This document shows, piece after piece, positions 58,351-64,000 of a stretch of DNA of 64,000 nt. The notes beneath the pieces were generated by a model. The model made no database searches. It had not been told where the DNA came from and saw only the letters and a program-made list of their open reading frames with translations. The stretch spans positions 4,912,001 to 4,976,000 of the forward strand of contig NZ_CP102951.1 of NCBI RefSeq assembly GCF_024741815.1, written 5' to 3'. Made by a program: the position numbers and the translations under genes. Positions within the stretch are counted from its first letter, which is position 1. Every line of letters starts with the position of its first letter. Origin of the DNA: Pseudomonas sp. LS1212. Its GTDB lineage: Bacteria; Pseudomonadota; Gammaproteobacteria; Pseudomonadales; Pseudomonadaceae.

Positions 58351-58366
58351 ATAACCATATGGTTAT
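58351..58366. promoter_or_regulatory. PcaQ-type palindrome upstream of pcaH
   Basis: ATAACC-ATAT-GGTTAT, a perfect 16-base palindrome and a near-match to the LysR-type PcaQ consensus ATAACC-N4-GGTTAA as I remember it. It stands 104 bases before the pcaH start codon, a usual place for a LysR activator. No PcaQ gene is in the window. Confidence 0.65.
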
Positions 58367-58481
58367 CTGACTCTTGAGAATTCTGGGCAACCCAGGCGCC
58401 CGGACACAATGAGGGTGACCATGAGCTACCCTTTACCTTCAGGTTATGGACACGCTGCGTGCGACCTCAAGAGGACTTCCC

Positions 58482-59363
58482 ATGCTTTGGAAAAAAGGCA
58501 GACGCAGCGACAACGTGGTCGACGCGCGGGGTGAAGGCGGCGGTCGCGGCATGCACATAGGCGGCAAGGGCTTGAGCCTGACCGCGGTGGTGCTGATCGT
58601 CGGCATCGGCCTGCTGACCGGCCAGGACCCGATTCAGATTCTCGGCCAGTTGACGGGCGAGATGAGCCAGCAAACGGCCCCGGTCGATAGCGGTTCACGC
58701 CAGGCGCCCCCGGCCAATGATGAACAAGCCGAATTCGTACGCAGCATCCTCGGCGATACCGAAGACACCTGGCGGCAGATTTTCCAGCAAGCCGGCAAGC
58801 AATACCGGGACCCGACCCTGAAACTCTTCAGCGGCCAGATCAACTCCGCCTGCGGCTTCGCCTCCTCAGCCACCGGCCCCTTCTATTGCCCGTCCGATCA
58901 GATGGTCTATCTGGACATGGAATTCTTCCGGGAGATGGAACAGCGTTTTTCGGCGGCAGGTGATTTTGCCCAGGCGTACGTGATCGCCCATGAAGTCGGC
59001 CACCACGTGCAAACCCTGCTCGGCGTTTCAGCCAGGATTCAGTCTGCGCGCCAGCGCGGCGAGCGGATGGAAGGCGACAACGGTTTGCTGGTGCGCCAGG
59101 AACTGCAGGCCGACTGTCTGGCTGGCGTATGGGCTTACCAGGCGCAGAAACGCCTGAACTGGCTGGAACCTGGGGATATCGAGGAAGCCATGAATGCGGC
59201 CAACGCCATCGGCGATGACCGCTTGCAACAGCAAGGCCGGGGGCGTGTCGTACCCGACTCGTTCACCCACGGTACCTCGGCGCAGCGCATGCGCTGGTTC
59301 AAGACCGGTTTCGCCCAAGGCCAGATCACCCAGTGCGATACCTTTGGGGCCGGCAGTCTTTAG
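58482..59363 (+). CDS. YpfJ-family neutral zinc metallopeptidase
   Basis: 293 residues (KPN_02809 family). The N-terminus MLWKKGRRSDNVVDARGEGG is followed by a membrane helix (LSLTAVVLIVGIGLLTG), a linker, and the peptidase domain with HEVGHH (zinc-binding HExxH), DSFTHGTSAQRMRWFKTGF. Expected to face the periplasm. Substrate unknown. The ATG at 58482 follows GAGGACTTCC; 12 further in-frame codons upstream are doubtful. It is divergent from pcaH. Confidence 0.92.
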   Translation: MLWKKGRRSDNVVDARGEGGGRGMHIGGKGLSLTAVVLIVGIGLLTGQDPIQILGQLTGEMSQQTAPVDSGSRQAPPANDEQAEFVRSILGDTEDTWRQIFQQAGKQYRDPTLKLFSGQINSACGFASSATGPFYCPSDQMVYLDMEFFREMEQRFSAAGDFAQAYVIAHEVGHHVQTLLGVSARIQSARQRGERMEGDNGLLVRQELQADCLAGVWAYQAQKRLNWLEPGDIEEAMNAANAIGDDRLQQQGRGRVVPDSFTHGTSAQRMRWFKTGFAQGQITQCDTFGAGSL

Positions 59364-59956
59364 CCCGTGGTCAGCATGCGGGACAAGGCCTGGCAATCGG
59401 CCGCATGCCAATCCGTCAGCTCCGGCCAGGGGTTGTCCGGCAGGTTGACCAGGATCGTCCGAGCCCCGGCAGCGCGCCCGCAATCGAGGTCGAAGCGGTA
59501 ATCGCCAACCATCACCATGGTACTGGGCGGAACATCCCAGGCCTGGGACAGCCTCAGCAGGCCACCGGGATGCGGTTTGGGCGGTGCCTCATCGCGACCC
59601 AGCACATCCTCGACCGCGAAACAGTCGGCTATTCCGATCGCTTCAAGGGTGACATGCGCCAACTCACGGGCATTGCGCGTAAGGATGCCCAGGCGATAGC
59701 CGCGCCCGGCCAATTTGCGCACCAGTTCCACCGCACCCACGGCCGGGCGCGAAGCCACCGCCAGGTCGCGTTCGTGCTCCAGCAACCAGGCATGTTTGGC
59801 CGCAGCCTCCGCTGGCGGCAATGCCGCCAGGTGGGTGAGGATGTCGTGCTCGGGGGGAATGCCCAGCGCCTCGCGAATCGCGACAAAATCATGTACGGCC
59901 ACCGTCAGGGTGCCGTCCATGTCGAACACCCAGTGTCGAATTTCGGCCAGGCTCAT
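59360..59956 (-). CDS. HAD-superfamily phosphatase
   Basis: 198 residues. Motif I FDMDGTLT near residue 13, motif II ILTRN, motif III Lys in PKPHPGG, and the motif IV acids GDYRFDLDCG are present, as in phosphoglycolate phosphatase-like HAD enzymes. Substrate not determined. Start at 59956 overlaps the tesB stop by 4 bases (ATGA), so the gene is coupled to tesB. Its 3' end overlaps the convergent metallopeptidase gene by 4 bases. Confidence 0.92.
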   Translation of the reverse strand: MSLAEIRHWVFDMDGTLTVAVHDFVAIREALGIPPEHDILTHLAALPPAEAAAKHAWLLEHERDLAVASRPAVGAVELVRKLAGRGYRLGILTRNARELAHVTLEAIGIADCFAVEDVLGRDEAPPKPHPGGLLRLSQAWDVPPSTMVMVGDYRFDLDCGRAAGARTILVNLPDNPWPELTDWHAADCQALSRMLTTG

Positions 59957-60822
59957 GCCCAGTCCTTGCGATGGCGAATCAAGCCTTCCTGGGCCGAGGA
60001 CGCGACCAGCTGGCCGGCGCGGTTGTAGATGCTGCCCCGGCAAAAGCCCCGGGAATTGCCGGCCCAGGGGCTGTCCATGGCATACAGCAACCAGTCATCG
60101 GCGCGCAGGTTGCTGTGGAACCACAGCGCGTGATCGAGGCTGGCGATCTGCATATCCTTGTGCCAGACGGACTTGCCATGGGGCATCAGCGAAGTGGTCA
60201 GCAGGCCGAAGTCCGAGGCATAGGCGAGGATGTATTTATGCAGGGCGGGCGAGTCCGCGAGCATGCCATCGGCGCGAAACCAGACGTACTTGATCGGATC
60301 GCCGGCAACAGGATTGTAGGGATCCTTTTCGGTCACGGGGCGCACTTCGATCGGCTTGGCGCACAGCAGTTTGTCGCGGATATGCTCCGGGATCTGGTCG
60401 GCCATGCCCTTGAACAACTCCACTTCCGACGGCAGGTTCTCCGGCCCGACCACCTGGGGCATCTGCGCCTGGTGCTCGAAGCCTTCTTCGTCGTACTGGA
60501 AGGACGCACTGCAGGTGAAGATCGGCTGGCCCTTCTGGATCGCCGTTACCCGGCGGGTGCTGAAACTGCCGCCGTCACGGACCCGGTCGACCTGGTAGAC
60601 CACTGGCAGGCCGGCATCGCCCGGGCGCAGGAAATAGCCATGCAGCGAATGCACATGGCGTGCTTCTTCCACGGTCTGGATGGCAGCGGAAAGCGATTGC
60701 CCCAGCACCTGGCCACCGTACAGCTGGCGAAAGCCCAGGTCCTGGCTGCGCCCGCGAAACAGGTTCTCCTCGATAGGTTCCAGGCTGAGCAAATCGACCA
60801 GATCGTCCAACACATGGCTCAT
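59953..60822 (-). CDS. tesB: Acyl-CoA thioesterase II
   Basis: 289 residues with two hot-dog domains. N-terminal FRGRSQDLGFRQLYGGQVLGQ, then the HSLHGYFLRPGD and RRVTAIQKGQPIFTCSASFQ segments; the second half contains SLDHALWFHSNLRADDWLLY with the catalytic Asp, and GRGSIYNRAGQLVASSAQEGL-like ending. It hydrolyses medium- and long-chain acyl-CoA. It shares a 4-base overlap with the HAD gene, and the start has AGGAGAAGC upstream. Confidence 0.95.
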   Translation of the reverse strand: MSHVLDDLVDLLSLEPIEENLFRGRSQDLGFRQLYGGQVLGQSLSAAIQTVEEARHVHSLHGYFLRPGDAGLPVVYQVDRVRDGGSFSTRRVTAIQKGQPIFTCSASFQYDEEGFEHQAQMPQVVGPENLPSEVELFKGMADQIPEHIRDKLLCAKPIEVRPVTEKDPYNPVAGDPIKYVWFRADGMLADSPALHKYILAYASDFGLLTTSLMPHGKSVWHKDMQIASLDHALWFHSNLRADDWLLYAMDSPWAGNSRGFCRGSIYNRAGQLVASSAQEGLIRHRKDWA

Positions 60823-60941
60823 TCAAGCTTCTCCTAAGCATGGATTCGGTGATCGGCAGGGGCTGGCAAGCGTGAGCATCGAACTCAAGTACGATCCTCT
60901 TCCCACACGACCTTGGGTGAAATCATACAGCCTTTTGACCT

Positions 60942-61511
60942 TCAACCACGCAAGGTCTCCAGCCACTGCGCCCGGTCGATCCGGTACAGCACATGGGGTG
61001 TGAGTGGATGATCGGCCGGCAGGCGCGGATGGTCGAAATCTCCGCCCAGGTCGCGTTGCATGCCGATGGCCTGCATGACTTTCTGCGAAGGCAGATTGCT
61101 CTGGCTGGTAAATGACACCACTTCCTCGAGCCCCAACTGACCGAAGGCGCAGCGCAGGCAGGTCCAGGCCGCCTCGCTGGCAAAGCCCAGGCCCCAGTGG
61201 CGCCGGGCCAGGCGCCAGCCAATCTCGACAGCCGGCGTGAAGGGTGCATCGAAACCGACATGCAACAGGCCTGTCAGGCCGATGAAAGCGCCGGTATCCT
61301 TGCGCTCCAGCGCCCACAGGCCGAAGCCGTATTCAGCGAAATGGCCACGAATCCGCCCGATCAACGCCGCGGTTTCCAGGCGACTCAAGGGCGCGGGAAA
61401 ATAGCGCATTACCTGCGGGTCGGCACACAGCGCCGCAAACTCGGGCAGATCATCGTCGTGCCACTGGCGCAGCAACAAGCGTGCGCTCTCGAGTTCAAGA
61501 ATCGGGTTCAT
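60942..61511 (-). CDS. GNAT-family N-acetyltransferase (RimJ/RimL-like)
   Basis: 189 residues. LRQWHDDDLPEFAALCADPQVMRYFP at the start, then the EIGWRLARRHWGLGFASEA acetyl-CoA loop and a C-terminal VLYRIDRAQWLE. It resembles enzymes that acetylate N-terminal or side-chain amines of proteins or small molecules. Start at 61511 has AGGAG seven bases upstream. A 119-base gap separates it from tesB; nothing clear lies in it. Confidence 0.9.
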   Translation of the reverse strand: MNPILELESARLLLRQWHDDDLPEFAALCADPQVMRYFPAPLSRLETAALIGRIRGHFAEYGFGLWALERKDTGAFIGLTGLLHVGFDAPFTPAVEIGWRLARRHWGLGFASEAAWTCLRCAFGQLGLEEVVSFTSQSNLPSQKVMQAIGMQRDLGGDFDHPRLPADHPLTPHVLYRIDRAQWLETLRG

Positions 61512-61609
61512 CCTCAGGCTCCTCTGTCGACCTCTGTTGAGTGTAAGCGCTGGCAACCGAGGGGCCGCAACTGGCAAGATCCAGATCCGGGTCCTGTCTT
61601 GAAATTTCC

Positions 61610-62521
61610 ATGCCGCTGCCACTGATCTACCACGACGACTACAGCCCGGCGTTTCCTGCCGAGCATCGCTTCCCGATGGACAAGTTCCGCCTGTTGCACG
61701 ATCACCTGATCGACAGCGGCCTGACCACCGAGCAAGCCCTGTTGCGTCCGGAAATCTGCCCCGGCGACATCCTTGCCCTGGCCCATGATCCGGCCTACAT
61801 CGCTCGCTACATGTGCGGTGAATTATCTCGCGAAGACCAGCGTCGCCTCGGCCTGCCCTGGAGCGAAGCCCTGGCCCGGCGCACCGTGCGCGCCGTCGGC
61901 GGTTCGCTGCTGGCTGCCGAACAGGCGCTGGAGCACGGGCTGGCCTGCCACCTGGCCGGTGGCACCCATCATGCTCATTATGACCATCCGGCCGGCTTCT
62001 GCATTTTCAACGACCTGGCAGTGATCAGCCGCTACTTGCTGGAAAGCGGCCGGGTCGGCCGGGTGCTGATCTTCGATTGCGATGTTCACCAGGGTGATGG
62101 CACCGCGCGCATCCTGGCAGACACCCCGGACGCCATTACCGTGTCGCTGCACTGCGAGCAGAACTTCCCGGCGCGCAAGGCGCAAAGCGACTGGGATATC
62201 CCCTTGCACCGGGGCATGGGCGATAACGAATACCTCAAGGTGGTCGACGATGCCCTGAATTACTTGTTGCCGCTGTATAAGCCCGACCTGGTGTTGTATG
62301 ACGCCGGCGTGGATGTACACAAGGACGATGCCCTGGGTTACCTGCAACTGACCGATGCAGGCGTTGCCGCGCGTGATGAGCGCGTGCTGCGCCATTGCCT
62401 GGGTCGAGATATTCCAGTAGTCGGGCTGATTGGCGGCGGCTACAGCAAGGACCGCCAAGCCCTGGCCCGTCGTCACGGCATCCTGCACCACAGTGCCCAG
62501 CGGGTATGGGAAACCTTGTAG
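61610..62521 (+). CDS. Histone-deacetylase-like amidohydrolase (class IV type)
   Basis: 303 residues. The zinc/aspartate motifs GGTHHAHYDHPAGFCIFND and DCDVHQGDGTA, and the C-terminal GGGYSKD, are those of the HDAC superfamily. Bacterial members deacetylate acetylpolyamines or lysine analogues; the exact substrate is unknown. Start MPLPLIYHDDYSPAF has no strong binding site seen; spacing to the divergent GNAT gene is 98 bases. Confidence 0.9.
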   Translation: MPLPLIYHDDYSPAFPAEHRFPMDKFRLLHDHLIDSGLTTEQALLRPEICPGDILALAHDPAYIARYMCGELSREDQRRLGLPWSEALARRTVRAVGGSLLAAEQALEHGLACHLAGGTHHAHYDHPAGFCIFNDLAVISRYLLESGRVGRVLIFDCDVHQGDGTARILADTPDAITVSLHCEQNFPARKAQSDWDIPLHRGMGDNEYLKVVDDALNYLLPLYKPDLVLYDAGVDVHKDDALGYLQLTDAGVAARDERVLRHCLGRDIPVVGLIGGGYSKDRQALARRHGILHHSAQRVWETL

Positions 62522-62684
62522 TTACCCACAATGGCTGTGGAGCGGCCTGTGGATAACCTGAGCGAAAGGTCGTTCAGGCCCTGTAGCTTGTGCCCTGCAG
62601 CGTGCTGTACGTTTTTTGTTCACTGCCTCCCGGCGTTCGCCTCGGGTACAATGCCCGGCTTATTTCAGCGACCTGCAGCCCGTC

Positions 62685-63920
62685 ATGACCAATACCACTC
62701 CCCTCCAATGCGCCCACGCCGTCATCATCGGCGGCGGCCCGGCCGGCCTGATGGCGGCCGAAGTGCTGAGCCTGGCAGGCGTGAAAGTCGACCTGTATGA
62801 CGGCATGCCCTCGGTAGGACGCAAGTTCCTGTTGGCAGGGGTCGGCGGGATGAACATCACTCACTCCGAAGCCTATCCGGTATTTCTCTCCCGTTACGCC
62901 GAGCGCGCGGCCGACATTGCGCCGCTGCTTGAGGGGCTCGATGCCGCTGGCTTGCGGGAGTGGATTCATGACCTGGGCATCGACACCTTCGTCGGCAGTT
63001 CGGGACGGGTTTTCCCTACCGACATGAAGGCAGCACCCCTGCTTCGCGCCTGGCTCAAGCGCCTGCGCGATGCCGGCGTAGTTATCCACACCCGCCATCG
63101 CTGGTTGGGCTGGAATGATGACGGTTCGCTGCACATCGCTTATCCACAGGGCGAGTTGGCGATCAAGGCTGACGCCGTAGTGCTGGCCCTGGGCGGTGGC
63201 AGTTGGGCGCGACTGGGGTCCGATGCGGCGTGGTTGCCCTGGTTGCAAGCCAAGGGCGTCGCCCTGACGCCGTTGCAACCGGCCAACAGTGGCTTTGAAG
63301 TGCAGGCCTGGAGCCCGTTGCTGCGCGATAAGTTTGCCGGCGCGCCGCTGAAGAACATTGCCCTGAGTCTCAATGATCAGCCGCCGCGGCTGGGCGAATG
63401 CGTGCTGACGTCTGGCGGGTTGGAAGGCAGCCTGGTCTACGCCCTGTCGGCGCAGATCCGCGAGCAGATCAACCAGGCCGGCACCGCTACGCTGGCACTC
63501 GACCTGTTGCCGGGCAAGCCTGTGGACAAGATTGCGGCCGCCTTGAGCAAGCCACGAGGTTCACGTTCGATGGCCAAGCACCTGCACAGTCAACTGGGGC
63601 TCGATGGGGTCAAGGCGGCCCTGTTGCGCGAGTTGACGTCCAGGGAGACCTTTGACGATATGCAGCAACTGGCGCGGGCGATCAAGGCATTGCCGGTGAC
63701 GCTGGTGCGCCCTCGCCCGCTGGATGAGGCGATCAGCACGGCCGGTGGCGTGGCGTTCGAGGGGCTGGACGAGCAGCTGATGCTGCGGCACTTGCCGGGC
63801 GTGTTCTGCGCCGGGGAGATGCTTGATTGGGAAGCGCCGACCGGGGGGTATTTGTTGACGGCGTGTTTTGCCAGTGGGCGCAAGGCGGGGTTGGGGGTGT
63901 TGGAGTGGTTGCGGCGTTGA
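62685..63920 (+). CDS. BaiN/TIGR03862-type FAD flavoprotein
   Basis: 411 residues. FAD motif IIGGGPAGLMAAEVL at about 13-27, GRKFLLAGVGGMNITHSE with the family's NITHS, the GRVFPTDMKA segment and the end FCAGEMLDWEAPTGGYLLTACFASGRKAG. This family (HI0933-like) occurs in most proteobacteria and has no proven substrate; BaiN is a distant member acting on bile acids. The ATG at 62685 follows a TACAAT -10 box (62647-62652). Not related to the KSTD-like enzymes of the island. Confidence 0.9.
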   Translation: MTNTTPLQCAHAVIIGGGPAGLMAAEVLSLAGVKVDLYDGMPSVGRKFLLAGVGGMNITHSEAYPVFLSRYAERAADIAPLLEGLDAAGLREWIHDLGIDTFVGSSGRVFPTDMKAAPLLRAWLKRLRDAGVVIHTRHRWLGWNDDGSLHIAYPQGELAIKADAVVLALGGGSWARLGSDAAWLPWLQAKGVALTPLQPANSGFEVQAWSPLLRDKFAGAPLKNIALSLNDQPPRLGECVLTSGGLEGSLVYALSAQIREQINQAGTATLALDLLPGKPVDKIAAALSKPRGSRSMAKHLHSQLGLDGVKAALLRELTSRETFDDMQQLARAIKALPVTLVRPRPLDEAISTAGGVAFEGLDEQLMLRHLPGVFCAGEMLDWEAPTGGYLLTACFASGRKAGLGVLEWLRR

Positions 63921-63944
63921 TCGTAATGCGGCCGCGTTGCGGCC

Positions 63945-63972
63945 GAGCGCAGCCTGGCGGCAGCGGCTACAA
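63945..63972. repeat. Single REP element at the right edge
   Basis: AGCGCAGCCTGGCGGCAGCG followed by GCTACAAG, same family as 14177-14285 but as one arm; its partner would lie beyond the window if present. Confidence 0.65.
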
Positions 63973-64000
63973 GAGTCCGACGCAACACGGTCGGCGTAGC

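Noticed and set aside
39295..58366. Island as a recent mobile element or prophage
   Set aside because: No integrase, transposase, tRNA target or direct attachment repeats are visible, and base composition looks like that of the neighbours; accessory status rests on gene content only.

Overview
The window is chromosomal DNA of a Pseudomonas, most probably of the P. putida group. The evidence is the gene order and the gene types. The order proB-cgtA-rpmA-rplU-ispB, then fklB, yqhA, a Lon-like protease, morA-glyA, the yjiA-yjiX-cstA operon, mapZ, radA, mscL and a ferredoxin reductase runs largely as I remember it from P. aeruginosa. The orphan LuxR regulator matches PpoR of P. putida, and several families of Pseudomonas REP/REPIN palindromes fill the gaps between genes. 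Coding density is high, and I see no tRNA, rRNA, CRISPR array, transposase or prophage.

Layout. 1-9.4 kb: translation and GTPase genes on the minus strand (partial proB, cgtA, rpmA, rplU), ispB on the plus strand, a PhnA-type zinc-ribbon protein, a small gene behind a Fur-box-like palindrome, fklB, several conserved proteins and a Lon-like protease. 9.7-21.6 kb: a DUF3015/DUF4105 envelope pair, a GreA/GreB-type factor, gdhA, ettA, the GGDEF-EAL protein MorA and glyA. 21.7-30.3 kb: the pyruvate/peptide transporter operon cstA-yjiX-yjiA, the PilZ protein MapZ, a xanthine-type permease, radA, mscL and a ferredoxin-NADP reductase. 30.3-39.2 kb: ppoR with an unusual array of 11-bp repeats upstream, rlmG, the cyanide-insensitive oxidase cioAB with a small third subunit, a remnant of an MFS transporter gene, a DJ-1 homologue that has lost its catalytic residues, an AzgA-type purine permease and trmA.

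39.3-58.3 kb is the most interesting part: an accessory catabolic island for hydroaromatic compounds (quinate, shikimate and relatives) ending in the protocatechuate 3,4-dioxygenase genes pcaHG. It holds a type II dehydroquinase (aroQ), a quinate/shikimate dehydrogenase, a second divergent AroE-like dehydrogenase, the fused 3-dehydroshikimate dehydratase quiC, an MFS and a DMT transporter, two IclR regulators and a TetR regulator. It also holds three paralogous flavoproteins of the 3-ketosteroid delta-1-dehydrogenase type, a NIPSNAP protein, a Gfo/Idh/MocA oxidoreductase and a second sugar-isomerase-fold protein. Standard quinate catabolism needs none of the KSTD-like enzymes. All three keep the tyrosines and glycine that KSTD uses to enolise and desaturate a ring ketone, so I propose that the island oxidises ring hydroxyls to ketones and then aromatises the ring towards protocatechuate. 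Sequences close to the PcaR operator, as I remember it, lie before aroQ, between the IclR gene and the second aroE-like gene, and before quiC, which suggests one IclR regulon. A different, perfect IclR-type operator precedes the third flavoprotein, and a PcaQ-type palindrome precedes pcaH.

58.4-64 kb: ordinary genes again (YpfJ-type metalloprotease, HAD phosphatase, tesB, GNAT acetyltransferase, histone-deacetylase-like amidohydrolase, BaiN-type flavoprotein).
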